Source: Berghia stephanieae
Lineage: Eukaryota > Mollusca > Gastropoda > Nudibranchia > Aeolidiidae
Direction: 5' to 3'
NCBI GenBank assembly: GCA_034508935.3
Contig: CM067452.1
Coordinates: forward strand, 43,492,091 to 43,556,090
DNA: 64,000 nt
Below are positions 45,912 to 57,592 of the stretch, one piece after another; position 1 is the first letter of the stretch, and every line of letters begins with the position of its first letter. The notes beneath the pieces were generated by a model, which made no database searches, had not been told where the DNA came from, and saw nothing but the letters and a program-made list of their open reading frames with translations. The translations under genes and the position numbers were made by a program.

Positions 45912-45988
<77 letters not shown>
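45912..45988. repeat. (CT)n(CA)n microsatellite upstream of smo exon 1
   Basis: A CT tract of about 46 bases runs directly into a CA tract of about 30 bases, some 190 bases upstream of the smo start codon. Confidence 0.95.
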
Positions 45989-45991
<3 letters not shown>

Positions 45992-45999
45992 TTATATAC

Positions 46000-46285
46000 C
46001 ACAATATCCACTAAATGTGCCTGAAGAACTTTACAAGGGGTCCCAAGTCAACAGCAACACTTTAAACATAATGTAAGACAAAACATGATACTTGTTAGGC
46101 AGGCGATATATTTTTGTTCCCAAGCAGACACAAGGCTGATAACATCCAGGTACTCATTTTACACCTGAGTGTCGGGAGAGAATGTGAATAAAGAATCTGT
46201 GCAAAGAAGTCAACCCCAGAGCAAGACTCAACACTAGGACCTATTGGTTCCAAGACGAGTGTCATACCATTTGACCACAAAGACG
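46000..46285 (-). mobile_element. SINE-like repeat, family S2, copy
   Basis: Shares on the minus strand ATTCTTTATTCACATTCTCT, AAAATGAGTACCTGGATG and the 3' part with GGGACCCCTTGTAAAG. It lies in the 5' flank of smo. Confidence 0.6.
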
Positions 46286-46506
46286 CATCAATAAAACATT
46301 TCAAAACAAAGAGGAGAAGACGAAAAAGAAAACAGAAAAGAAAAGGGATTGAAATTGATCAGATATAACTCTACTACGACAACACCAATGTCTACGATTG
46401 CTGCATCTCTCTGCCAGCGATGAATGACGTTGTCATGGTTTTCCTACAGACTGTGTGAAATACACACTACACCCTAAATACAGTCCCATGTCTATGAGGC
46501 CTTTAA

Positions 46507-47022
46507 CTGATCTAAAATGTTCACTATGGTTGATGGCGAGTGATAAATACTGATCTAAAATGTTCACTATGGTTGATGGCGAGTGATAAATACTGATCTA
46601 AAATGTTCACTATGGTTGATGGCGAGTGATAAATACTGATCTAAAATGTTCACTATGGTTGATGGCGAGTGATAAATACTGATCTAAAATGTTCACTATG
46701 GTTGATGGTGAGTGATAAATACTGATCTAAAATGTTCACTATGGTTGATGGCGAGTGATAAATACTGATCTAAAATGTTCACTATGGTTGATGGCGAGTG
46801 ATAAATACTGATCTAAAATGTTCACTATGGTTGATGGCGAGTGATAAATACTGATCTAAAATGTTCACTATGGTTGATGATGAGTGATAAATACTGATCT
46901 AAAATGTTCACTATGGTTGATGGCGAGTGATAAATACTGATCTAAAATGTTCACTATGGTTGATGGTGAGTGATAAATACTGATCTAAAATGTTCACTAT
47001 GGTTGATGGCGAGTGATAAATT
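46507..47022. repeat. 43-bp tandem array
   Basis: About 12 copies of a 43-bp unit containing ACTGATCTAAAATGTTCACT and ATGGTTGATGGCGAGTGATA; nearly invariant apart from GGCGAG/GGTGAG/GATGAG. Upstream of smo exon 1. Confidence 0.95.
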
Positions 47023-47039
47023 CAGAATATTCTGTACTC

Positions 47040-47315
47040 TTGACATGGTGAAGTTGATGTCATTGACCAAAGAAACCAATATATATATATAGAGCAAACA
47101 TGGAATAAGATGGTCCCCAATGGGAAAGAGAACTAGAAGCAGACCCTTGGGCACCTGGAGGAGGACAGTCAAATAGGAGATGAAAGAAGCTGGAAAGACA
47201 TGGAATGAACTGAGCTGACAGGCCGAGGACAGAGATGCCTGGAGGAACTTCATTGATGACGTATGGTCCACCAAGTAACCAAGAGGATAAGGAAAGATAA
47301 TATAAATGTGCAAAC
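47040..47315. other. flank of LINE copy 2, possibly older repeat
   Basis: Between the 43-bp array and the LINE. Minus-strand frames are open but low in credible protein character. It may be a fragment of another retroelement; I cannot assign it. Confidence 0.3.
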
Positions 47316-47328
47316 ATAGTAGATGTTC

Positions 47329-50300
47329 TCCCCGTGTGGTGTCCGGGGTCCCTCAACTGAGAGGGTCAAGAATAGCCCAACGCCAAGCCAGCGTGTCGTA
47401 AAAGGCGACTAATGGTGTGTGATTCCCCCATCTTTGAGTCACCTGGTCCTCCAGGTTGGGGGTTGGCAAAGGGTTAACACCCCTTTCCGTTAAACTCAAA
47501 CCGTTACAGAAACACAGACAGACAAACCAAATCCTTTTTTTAGCTTGGGCGACCGAAGAGTTTCTGGAATTACAGAATTTATGAAGGACAACAGACAAAG
47601 CCGAAAGGACTCTGCTGACCCGATGACGTCTTCGCCAAACAAGCAGCTTCGAATTGCGTCGTGGAACGTTCGCACCATGTATGAAGCAGGAAAAAGCTCT
47701 CAAGTTGTGACTGAGATGAGAAGATACAGGCTGCATATACTTGGAGTAAGCGAAACCCACTGGATACAATCCGGACAGAAACACCTCAAGTCTGGGGAGA
47801 AGATTTTATATTCAGGGAGAGGGGACGGGATTCATACACAGGGAGTAGGAATAATTCTAAGCAAGTTTGCCCAGAAGTCACTGAGAGGATGGGAACAATG
47901 CGGAGAAAGGATCATCATGGCGTCCTTTACAACACGGAGTAAGAAGATCAGCATGAACATTGTACAGATCTATGCCCCAACAAATGATGCAACAGATGAG
48001 GACAAAGATACATTTTATGGTCTGCTACAACAAGTCATTGACAAGTTGCCAAGGAAAGACATCAACATATTGATGGGAGATGCTAATGCAAAAGTGGGAC
48101 AGGATAACGTAGGCTATGAAGGTATCATGGGACGTCATGGCATGGGAGAAATGAATGATAATGGTGAGAGATTTGCAAATTTCTGTGCATTCAACAGTTT
48201 GGTGATTGGAGGATCAGTGTTCCCCCATAAGAGGATCCACAAAGCAACTTGGGTCTCACCAGATGGTGTGACAGAGAATCAGATTGATCATTTTTGTATC
48301 TCTCGTAGATTCAGACGTTCATTGGAAGATGTGACAGTACGGAGAGGGGCAGATGTTGGATCAGACCACCATCTGCTATTGGCAAAGCTTAAGCTCCGAC
48401 TCAGAAAACACGGGGCCAGATCACATACAAGAAGAAAATTCGAGGTGAATGCACTTGATGGGGAAAAGAATGAGGAATTCAAACTACAATTGAGTAATAG
48501 ATTCCAACCTCTTACTGAGCTCGAGGAGGACATAGATGTAGAGTCACATTGGGCAAAGATCAAGGAAGTTTACATAACAACTTGCCACGAGGTATTGGGG
48601 GTAAAGAAATCGGAACACAAAGAATGGATAAGTCCAACCACCTTGGACCTTATTGAAAAGAGGAGAACAAGGAAGGAACAAGTGAATGCAAGCCGAACAA
48701 GGGCTTCAAGACTGGATGCACAAGAGCAGTATCGAGCCATAGCTAAGGAAGTCAAAAGATCTGTGAAGAAAGACAAGGAAGCATTCATGAACAGACTTGC
48801 AGAGAAAGCAGAAGCAGCAGCGACTGGAGGACACATGAGGATCCTTTATCAAACTACCAAGACACTTGCTGGAAAATATGGGAAACCAGAGGTACCAGTC
48901 AAAGACAAAGATGGGAAAACTATTTTTGGAAAAGAGGCTCAATCTGAACGATGGAGGGAACATTTCAACTGCCTTCTGAACAGACCACCACCAGACAACC
49001 AGCCAGAAATTTTGCCTGCAAGGAATGAGCTACCAATTAGCTGTGATCCACCATCGATAGCAGAGATTGTGGGTGCCATTAACAAGATGAAAAGGGGGAA
49101 AGCTGCTGGACCAGACCAGATTCCACAGGAGGCTCTAAAAGTTGATGCGGAAAGAAATGCTGAGGCCCTGCACCCACTATTTGAGAGAATCTGGAATGAC
49201 GGGATATTCCCAAAGGATTGGAAGGAAGGACATCTTATCAAGCTTCCAAAGAAAGGGGACCTCAGTAATTGTAATAATTATCGAGGCATCACTCTTCTTT
49301 CTATCCCAGGAAAGGTTTTCAACCGTATTATTTTAGAGAGAATTAAGAATGCAACAGATGCTAAACTGCGGGACGAACAGGCAGGTTTTCGGAAAAACCG
49401 TTCAACCACCGACCAGATTGCCTCTCTGCGAGTCATAGTGGAACAGTCTATAGAATGGAACTCTCCTCTTATTGTCAACTTTCTGGATTACGAGAAGGCT
49501 TTCGACAGTATTGACAGAGCAACATTGTGGAAAATTCTGGCACATTATGGACTCCCTGAAAAGATAGTAAACCTCATTAAGGAAATGTATGAAGGATCAA
49601 GTTGCAGGGTTGTACATGAAGATCAGCTGACTGACAGCTTTGAAATTAAGACTGGTGTCAAGCAGGGATGCTTGCTCTCTCCATTCCTGTTCATCCTTGC
49701 CATTGATTGGCTAATGAAGGAAACCTCCAAAGGGAGAAGAAATGGGATACAGTGGACCCCCTGGACACAGTTGGATGATCTGGATTTTGCAGATGATCTG
49801 GCTCTTTTGTCCCACACCCAGGACCAGATGCAAACAAAAACCACAATTATAAACAGCCTCTCGGAATCAATTGGTCTAAGAATACACCCTGCAAAGTCAA
49901 AGGTCTTGAGGATAGGTACGCGTCAAAGGGAGCAGATCAAAGTAAAAGATCAGGAACTCGAAGATATAGACACTTTCTGCTATCTCGGAAGTATAATTGA
50001 CAAGGATGGAGGCACGGAAGCAGAGGTGAAAGCACGAATAGGAAAGGCACAGGCTGCATTCACATCTTTGAACAGAGTTTGGAGAACTAAAGATATCTCC
50101 CTTCAACTAAAGCTAAGACTTTTCAACTCAAACGTGAAGTCTGTCCTACTGTATGGATGTGAAACTTGGAACGCATCACAGGCATGTATAAGGAGGGTAC
50201 AGATTTTTGTAAACAGGTGCATGCGTAAGCTACTCAGAATAAAATGGATGGATAGAATAAAAAATGAAGAAGTATGGAAAAGAACACAGCAGAAACCAGT

Positions 50301-50579
50301 AGGAGAGGATATAGGAAGAAGACGATGGAGGTGGATTGGACACACGCTTAGAAAGAATGACTCAACTATAACAAAGAAAGTATTGGACTGGAACCCTCAG
50401 GGCAGAAGATCAAGGGGAAGGCCACGAGGAACATGGAGAAGAATTAAAGAAGCTGATATACAGAGAAGTGGTAAGACCTGGAATGAGATAAAAAAGTTGG
50501 CTCAGGATAGAGAAGGATGGAAACTGTTTGTCTGTGGCCTATACCCTGACCCAGGGTGAAAAAGGCAATGATGATGATG
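47329..50579 (+). mobile_element. RTE-like LINE, copy 2, apparently intact
   Basis: Same element as at 35339, 12 kb away, in the same direction. A perfect 12-bp target-site duplication, ATAGTAGATGTT, flanks it (47316-47327 and 50580-50591). The 5' leader, the complete ORF and the (ATG)n 3' tail are present. The intact ORF, exact duplication and near identity with copy 1 indicate very recent movement. Confidence 0.94.
47581..50559 (+). CDS. LINE endonuclease/reverse transcriptase
   Basis: A single open frame of 992 codons from ATG 47581. It carries an apurinic-type endonuclease ([11 protein letters not shown] near residue 22, [37 protein letters not shown]). The reverse transcriptase follows from about residue 470 ([58 protein letters not shown], catalytic FADDLALLS). 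The C-terminal part contains [26 protein letters not shown] and [15 protein letters not shown]. There is no separate ORF1. The enzyme nicks target DNA and copies its own RNA there. No inactivating change was seen. Confidence 0.93.
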   Translation: MKDNRQSRKDSADPMTSSPNKQLRIASWNVRTMYEAGKSSQVVTEMRRYRLHILGVSETHWIQSGQKHLKSGEKILYSGRGDGIHTQGVGIILSKFAQKSLRGWEQCGERIIMASFTTRSKKISMNIVQIYAPTNDATDEDKDTFYGLLQQVIDKLPRKDINILMGDANAKVGQDNVGYEGIMGRHGMGEMNDNGERFANFCAFNSLVIGGSVFPHKRIHKATWVSPDGVTENQIDHFCISRRFRRSLEDVTVRRGADVGSDHHLLLAKLKLRLRKHGARSHTRRKFEVNALDGEKNEEFKLQLSNRFQPLTELEEDIDVESHWAKIKEVYITTCHEVLGVKKSEHKEWISPTTLDLIEKRRTRKEQVNASRTRASRLDAQEQYRAIAKEVKRSVKKDKEAFMNRLAEKAEAAATGGHMRILYQTTKTLAGKYGKPEVPVKDKDGKTIFGKEAQSERWREHFNCLLNRPPPDNQPEILPARNELPISCDPPSIAEIVGAINKMKRGKAAGPDQIPQEALKVDAERNAEALHPLFERIWNDGIFPKDWKEGHLIKLPKKGDLSNCNNYRGITLLSIPGKVFNRIILERIKNATDAKLRDEQAGFRKNRSTTDQIASLRVIVEQSIEWNSPLIVNFLDYEKAFDSIDRATLWKILAHYGLPEKIVNLIKEMYEGSSCRVVHEDQLTDSFEIKTGVKQGCLLSPFLFILAIDWLMKETSKGRRNGIQWTPWTQLDDLDFADDLALLSHTQDQMQTKTTIINSLSESIGLRIHPAKSKVLRIGTRQREQIKVKDQELEDIDTFCYLGSIIDKDGGTEAEVKARIGKAQAAFTSLNRVWRTKDISLQLKLRLFNSNVKSVLLYGCETWNASQACIRRVQIFVNRCMRKLLRIKWMDRIKNEEVWKRTQQKPVGEDIGRRRWRWIGHTLRKNDSTITKKVLDWNPQGRRSRGRPRGTWRRIKEADIQRSGKTWNEIKKLAQDREGWKLFVCGLYPDPG

Positions 50580-50774
50580 ATAGTAGATGTTAAAGACAGG
50601 CACATCTGGTTGATGAATTGGTTGATTATTGTCACACTACATCCAAAATCATTTGAGAAATCTATTCCATGTTCATTGTACATGCCCATATGAGAAGAAC
50701 AAAAAGTCTTAGTGACTTTACAACAGCATAGGACAAGGTATGCAGAGTAAAAAAATCTTTCTTTAAATTGAGCT

Positions 50775-51070
50775 TTTATAAAGCAAAATATCCACAAAAC
50801 ATGCTCACAGCACTTTACAAAGGGTCCCTGACCAACAGCAAACATAACATAAAGAACGAGACATGATGCCTCTTAGGCGATATTACAATCTTTTTCAGAC
50901 AGAGACAACACTGTTAACGTCCAGGTACTCATTTTACACCTGAGTACGATGTGAGAATGTGAGTAAAGAGTCTTTTTCAAGGACTCAACTATGTGCCGAG
51001 TGAGGCTCGAACCCAGGACCTTCCGATACTGAAAGCGGTGTCATACCACAAGACCACATAGCCACAGAGT
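50775..51070 (-). mobile_element. SINE-like repeat, family S2, best-preserved head
   Basis: On the minus strand the head reads GGCTATGTGGTCTTGTGGTA (A box-like), then GGTCCTGGGTTCGAGCC (B box-like). The body with GACTCTTTACTCACATTCTC and GTGAGCATGTTTTGTGGATA follows. The head places family S2 among tRNA-derived SINEs. Confidence 0.7.
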
Positions 51071-51320
51071 AGTCAACGTCGATGACGACAACAACAACAG
51101 CTGCTGCTGGTTTACACAAGTTCTTATCATAACTAACTGTTTGTAAACATTGAATGAATTGTCCTTTCCTTGAATCCATTGCAAATACCCACGGTATTAC
51201 TTCTACCAACTACATCAAGAGATTCTGATAAGCTTTTGGTCAAAAGGCCAGAATGTATTTGTTTCTACTTTACTAAACGACTACAATATATTTGTTAGTA
51301 CAGCATGGTGGTTAGGCAGC

Positions 51321-51342
51321 ATATATATATATATATATATAT

Positions 51343-51409
<67 letters not shown>

Positions 51410-51452
51410 GTGTGTGTGTGTGTGTGTGTGTGTGTGTGACTAGCACAGAAAA

Positions 51453-51492
<40 letters not shown>

Positions 51493-51673
51493 TTGAGTGA
51501 GAGAGAGAGAGGGAGGAGAGAGTGAGAAGAAGAGAGAGAGAGAGAAGAGAGAGAGAGAGGAGAGAGAGGGGAGGAGAGAGAGAAGAGAGAGGAGAGAGAG
51601 AGAGAGAGGGGGAGGAGAGAGTAAGAGAGGGAAATGAGAGAGAGAAGAGGGAGGGAAGATGAGAGAAGAGAGA

Positions 51674-51713
<40 letters not shown>

Positions 51714-51716
51714 CTA
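51321..51716. repeat. compound (AT)n(GT)n(GA)n microsatellite
   Basis: About 70 bases of AT, 50 of GT and then about 260 of GA with interruptions. Confidence 0.97.
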
Positions 51717-51969
51717 CTCTATCCAAAACAATTTAAACTAGAAGGAAGCTGCATTGAATATTTTTTCAAATCAAACCATTAACTTTTAAGCTCGCAAAAC
51801 GTGGAACATGCTACAGCTACTAAGAGAAAAAACTTAGACCCCCCACCCCTCTACATACACACACACACACACAAACATTTCCTCTTCAAAGCTAAATTAT
51901 TGAGAATTTTAAAACATTCTTTTAAAAAACACACAACAAAGCAAGCTTTACCTTTCCTCATTTCCAAAG

Positions 51970-52154
51970 GACTTACGATGACGGCAGAAATGGCAGTCGG
52001 TGTCACAGACAACATTTTGTACTCCAGCACAAAAAACCCCCCAGACACAATTTGGCCCCGATTACTTAGCACTACAGGAGGAGGTTACAACCAGCCTGGT
52101 TCCCAATCCTACTTCAATCAATCACCTCCCAATCTTCCAATACGTCCGTCATGA
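51970..52154 (+). CDS. possible last exon of an unknown plus-strand gene
   Basis: After a pyrimidine-rich CCTTTCCTCATTTCCAAAG a frame reads LTMTAEMAVGVTDNILYSST, TIWPRLLSTTGGGYNQPGSQ and SYFNQSPPNLPIRPS before TGA (52152-52154). ATTAAA follows about 65 bases later. The composition looks more like protein than its surroundings. I do not recognise it. The opposite strand offers a rival reading: ATC|GTAAGTCC near 51971 is a strong donor, so this could instead be a 5' exon on the smo strand. Either or neither may be true. Confidence 0.3.
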
Positions 52155-53180
52155 CAACAACTTGACAACGATGTCTTGAGAGACACTTTGGTGTTTGAAG
52201 TCATTGAGGATAAAGAATGGAATTAAAGTCCTTGGCATTTGTGGAGTTCATCCAATCCTTTGCATGGATTGAACATTCATCTCACAAACTTCTTTTGAAC
52301 GATACAATAAGTGAAAATGTGGATTTTTCCAAAACATTTTGTTTTTATTCTTAAATTGTAGAAAGTCTTAATTTCAAAAGAACCATTGAACAAAATGTCA
52401 ATTCCTCTCCCTCATTACAAAAAGTGGCTGAAAATTTGAAAATGAAAACAAGGAGTTAGTCAGCATTCAAAGCGTTACACAGATAAGTTATATCACTAGA
52501 CAGGCGTAGTCTGAAACAACACGGTTGTTGTCACACATTGGCCACAACACTCACCTTTCAAATATCGATAAATTACAACGACCTCCATCTTGTCAAAAAC
52601 TCTCAAACCTGAGACTTCTTCTTCAAAATCCCAGGTTTGAGAGTTTTGACAAGATGAGGGCCATTCTAATTTTAATCGATTCATATTTAAAAGACGATTT
52701 TTTGGCTAAATTATTTTTGACAGGTTACTTGCAGAGTACGCAGTATAAAATATAAAGGTTAAAGATCATGCAATCAGTACACAGTATATACAATCTACTG
52801 GCTTATAAAAAAGGTATAATATATATTATGTTAGTGTTAGTGGGTTGGCTGAAAAGCTGAAGACTATATCACTCCTACGGTGGTTAGTATCAATGTGTCA
52901 GCAGCATTATATATGATGACTACATGATCAGATATAATAAATCTTTTTAAATGAGTAAACAAGTTACAGTGTGTATACAGTAGTTTTAACACAGCATCAT
53001 GTTATTGGGAATTCCCCTGGTATTGAAACTAGCAGATCATTAGACCTCTACTCCAAGACTGGATGAAGATTTTGGCAAAAATTAACTGAAATCTGAGAGT
53101 CAATAAATCAAAATGTGGTAGTTATAGTCACAGTTGTAGTTGTAGACAAAGGCGTAGTCTGATGAACTAGAATGAAGGAT
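52155..53180. other. non-coding stretch with a short hairpin
   Basis: No gene seen. At 52588-52664 two arms (CATCTTGTCAAAAACTCTCA and its near complement) could form a stem of about 25 base pairs; a related half (GTTTGAGAGCTTTTGACAAG) occurs near 11280. Confidence 0.45.
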
Positions 53181-53470
53181 ATCATCAGTTTTTGACACTT
53201 TGAACTGAAAACTTCAAACTGGCAGTTCCGTCTTGTTCTGTCAAGCAACAAAAAACTTGTTAATCAGCGAATCGGTTCATAGCCCACCAACCATTAAAAT
53301 TTTCACTACCTACCTACCTGTTAACTTTATTGATCTTTATTTTCTAATAATTTGTTCATCCTGACTACAATTTTAGGGTTATTGATGATGGCTGGGGATT
53401 TGTTTACTACGCAGACGGGTTTCATAATTAAAATGCTGCAAAATTTGGAAGCCCATTGGTTGGTGAAAAT
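53180..53470 (+). repeat. dispersed repeat R2, copy 1
   Basis: Contains CTTCAAACTGGCAGTTC, TTCATAGCCCACCAACCATT, CCTGTTAACTTTATTGATC and CGCAGACG, all shared in the same order and direction with 60690-60960. No coding capacity seen. Confidence 0.6.
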
Positions 53471-54004
53471 AGTTCTAACAACCGCCTAAAAAAATCATGA
53501 CAATAAAAATAAAAAGCAGGGATTGGAGGGTGGTGGGGGGAGGAGGGTTAAAATTTTCAACCTTCTACAGAAGAAGAATGTAGTTATTTATTTTTTAGGT
53601 AAAATCACCCCCCCCCCCCCCCCCCCCCCCACACACACACACCAAAGAAAATGTCAGAAAAGAGATTGCAAGTTATCAGTGGCCACACACATAAAATCTA
53701 ATTTAGTTTTATTTTTTAACAATAGTTTTAGATTTGTGCTAGGTCAGCCATGTTTTCATTTATGGAATTGCTTCTTATTTTCTTCCTTTCGACCGATACT
53801 GATGTGACCTAACTGTTGCAAGCGGCGTACGACTCTTTACAAACAAAGTTTTTGAGATTTTGTATTCCTCCTCATAACTCCCCCCTTCCCCGCAAAAAAG
53901 TAAACACATGTTTTTTAACTACATAATAGAGAAAATTGGAGAACAAAACAGAAAATGAAAATTCAAATAATTTTTGTGTTTGGCGGCTGATAACTTAAAA
54001 TCTC
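53471..54004. other. non-coding with a poly-C/(CA)n tract
   Basis: A run of about 23 C followed by CACACACACAC at 53608-53642. Nothing else recognisable. Confidence 0.6.
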
Positions 54005-56117
54005 TGTCTCTCTCTCTTGGTGGGGAGGATGGCCATGATATTATAACAAGGCAATCTCTTTCTCTTGGTGGGGAGATGGCCATGATATTATTACAAGGCA
54101 ATCTCTCTCTTGGTGGGGAGGATGGCCATGATATTATTACAAGGCAATCTCTCTCTCTTGGTGGGGAGGATGGCCATGATATTATTACAAGGCAATCTCT
54201 CTCTCTTGGTGGGGAGGATGGTCATGATATTATTACAAGGCAATCTCTCTCTCTTGGTGGGGAGGATGGCCATGATGTTATTACAAGGCAATCTCTCTCT
54301 CTTGGTGGGGAGGATGGCCATGATATTATTACAAGGCAATCTCTCTCTCTCTTGGTGGGGAGGATGGCCATGATATTATTACAAGGCAATCTCTCTCTCT
54401 CTGAGTGGGGAGGATGGCCATGATATTATTACAAGGCAATCTCTCTCTCTTGGTGGGGAGGATGGCCATGATATTATTACAAGGCAATCTCTCTCTTTCT
54501 CTCTTGGTGGGGAGGATGGGCATGATATTATTACAAGGCAATCTCTCTCTCTCTTGGTGGGGAGGATGGGCATGATATTATTACAAGGCAATCTCTCTCT
54601 CTTGGTGGGGAGGATGGCCATGATATTATTACAAGGCAATCTCTCTCTCTTGGTGGGGAGGATGGCCATGATATTATTACAAGGCAATCTCTCTCTCTCT
54701 CTCTTGGTGAGGAGGATGGGCATGATATTATTACAAGGCAATCTCTCTCTCTCGGTGGGGAGGATGGGCATGATATTATTACAAGGCAATCTCTCTCTCT
54801 TGGTGGGGAGGATGGCCATGATATTATTACAAGACAATCTCTCTCTCTCTTGGTGGGGAGGATGGCCATGATATTATTACAAGGCAATCTCTCTCTCTCT
54901 TGGTGGGGAGGATGGGCATGATATTATTACAAGGCAATCTCTCTCTCTCTTGGTGGGGAGGATGGCCATGATATTATTACAAGGCAATCTCTCTCTCTTG
55001 GTGGGGAGGATGGCCATGATATTATTACAAGGCAATCTCTCTCTCTTGGTGGGGGGGATGGCCATGATATTATTACAAGGCAATCTCTCTCTCTTGGTGG
55101 GGAGGATGGGCATGATATTATTACAAGACAATCTCTCTCTCTTGGTGGGGAGGATGGCCATATTATTACAATGCAATCTCTCTCTCTCTTGGTGGGGAGG
55201 ATGGCCATGATATTATTACAAGGCAATCTCTCTCTCTTGGTGGGAGAGGATGGGCATGATGTTATTACAAGGCAATCTCTCTCTCTTGGTGGGGGGATGG
55301 CCATGATATTATTACAATGCAATCTCTCTCTCTCTCTTGGTGGGGAGGATGGCCATGATATTATTACAAGGCAATCTCTCTCTCTTGGTGGGGAGGATGG
55401 CCATGATATTATTACAAGGCAATCTCTCTCTCTCTCTTGGTGGGGAGGATGGGCATGATATTATTACAAGGCAATCTCTCTCTCTTGGTGGGGAGGATGG
55501 CCATGATATTATTACAAGGCAATCTCTCTCTCTTGGTGGGGAGGATGGCCATGATAATATTACAAGGCAATCTCTCTCTCTTGGTGGGGAGGATGGCCAT
55601 GATATTATTACAAGGCAATCTCTCTCTCTCTCTTGGTGGGGAGGATGGGCATGATATTATTACAAGGCAATCTCTCTCTCTTGGTGGGGAGGATGGGCAT
55701 GATATTATTACAAGGCAATCTCTCTCTCTTGGTGGGGAGGATGGCCATGATATTATTACAAGGCAATCTCTCTCTCTCTTGGTGGGGAGGATGGGCATGA
55801 TATTATTACAAGGCAATCTCTCTCTCTCTTGGTGGGGAGGATGGCCATGATATTATTACAAGGCAATCTCTCTCTCTTGGTGGGGAGGATGGCCATGATA
55901 TTATTACAAGGCAATCTCTCTCTCTCTCTCTTGGTGGGGAGGATGGCCATGATATTATTACAAGGCAATCTCTCTCTCTTGGTGGGGAGGATGGGCATGA
56001 TATTATTACAAGGCAATCTCTCTCTCTCTTGCTGGGGAGGATGGGCATGATATTATTACAAGGCAATCTCTCTCTCTCTCTTGTCTGGGGGGGATAGCCA
56101 TGATATTATTACAAGGC
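54005..56117. repeat. about 48-bp satellite array (about 43 copies)
   Basis: The unit is a CT tract of varying length, TTGGTGGGGAGGATGGCCAT, then GATATTATTACAAGGCAAT. Units differ mainly in CT-tract length (46-54 bp) and in GGCCATG/GGGCATG. Open frames on both strands are by-products. Confidence 0.96.
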
Positions 56118-56981
56118 CTAAAAATAAAAAGGCCACAACAACAAACAACAAAAACAAACAATTTTTTAAAAAAAGAAACAAAAACAAAAATATTTTTTTA
56201 AATAACTGGCCTCCTCAACATAATAATAGTACAAGAAACAGGAAGACCAAAATTGTGGTGTTCCTAGGAAAATCTAAAAATATTGTTAAAAAATAAAAGT
56301 AAGTTAAATTTTGTGTGGGCGACCGGCTGATAACTTGCAATCTCTTCTTTGACTTTTTAGTTTCGTGCGGGGTGGGGAGGGAAGGCGTGATTATTACCTT
56401 AAAAAGAATGATAGACAGTGTCTGGCAATAATTATAATCACAGCGTTTGAGGCAGTAGTGAGATCACAGATTCTCACTGTAAAATTGACTACAATTTTCA
56501 ACAGAAAAATATAAACAACTGGAAATCCTGTCTTTGAGACACAAATAATGTATCAAATTGTATGCGTCTGTTTCAAGTCCCATCCCCTTGACCAGGTCAA
56601 ATTAAGATGTTTTGAGCCACAGCCACTGTTCCGTCCCTGACTGCTGAGTACCGCACCGCATACCATTCATAAACCAGGTACTTTGGTAAATGTCCACATT
56701 TGGCACTCAGCAAGTGAGCTGCTAGTGGCTGTGACCCGAATTTTTGGACTTTAGTGATGGGTCTCAGAAAAAGTTCCCATATATATATTTTTTTATTTAA
56801 GGATGGATTTTATGTCTTAATTTCTTCAGGAGAAATTACTCCATCATTTGGTGTTGTTTATTTTTAAATCAATGCCAATTTTGTATCTTTTGATTGTGGA
56901 TTAGAAATTAGAAATTTGTAAATCAAAATTTCATTGACGGCACCCGATTTAAATTTAACATCTTTTTTACAAAATTAACGG
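56118..56981. other. non-coding stretch
   Basis: A-rich start, then ordinary sequence. CCGGCTGATAACTTGCAATCTC at 56324 resembles GCGGCTGATAACTTAAAATC at 53984, just before the satellite, so a short direct repeat brackets the array. No gene. Confidence 0.45.
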
Positions 56982-57419
56982 AGTGTCTACGTACACGGTA
57001 ACTTTAGGCAGTTTAGTGAGCAGCAGCAGTGGGAGTCAAATTTGACTCAACTCGCCCATAAGAAAGTTATGACTAGAAATTGCCGTTCGCTTTTACGAAA
57101 AGTTTTAGGGGGGTTCAATTAAAGATGCATAACCTTCGTTATAAAGAGGAATATCGTAGATATCTTGGTATCATTATTTTCGTTACCAACCGGGCACTCA
57201 GGATCTACGTACACGGTAACAATAACATACACCTTGAATCTTGCCTTTAATGAAATGGGTTATATTGTATTGTTTGATTTTTTTAAATAACACACACACA
57301 CACACACATACAGAGCGAGGTCCTTCCATTGCTAGTATTGTAGTGGCAAACCAGTTACCGGAGTTACCGTGCACATAGTTCCTGAGGCTAGGTGCCCGGT
57401 TACCGTGTACGTAGACACT
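56982..57419. mobile_element. candidate MITE with inverted ends
   Basis: The left end AGTGTCTACGTACACGGTAA and the right end GTTACCGTGTACGTAGACACT are inverted copies about 437 bp apart. Further partial copies of the end lie inside (57202 and 57362). There is no coding sequence. No convincing target-site duplication was seen, so a DNA transposon derivative is likely but not proven. Confidence 0.5.
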
Positions 57420-57592
57420 GCCTAAAATTAAATTCAGGTCAAAGCTGTAGCTACACCGCATCCATGAATTCGTTCCAGAAAAAATCCTTACTCAAATCTA
57501 AGCAGCTATATTAGGCCAGTTTTGAAATCCAAATGTGAACTACAGGAAATACAACAGTTTCAGGTCACAAAGTCCGTCAGTAAATAACAAGG

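Noticed and set aside
54005-56117. Overlapping frames on both strands with MAILPTKRERLPCNN-type repeats
   Set aside because: By-products of a 48-bp satellite; units vary by CT-tract length without regard to frame.
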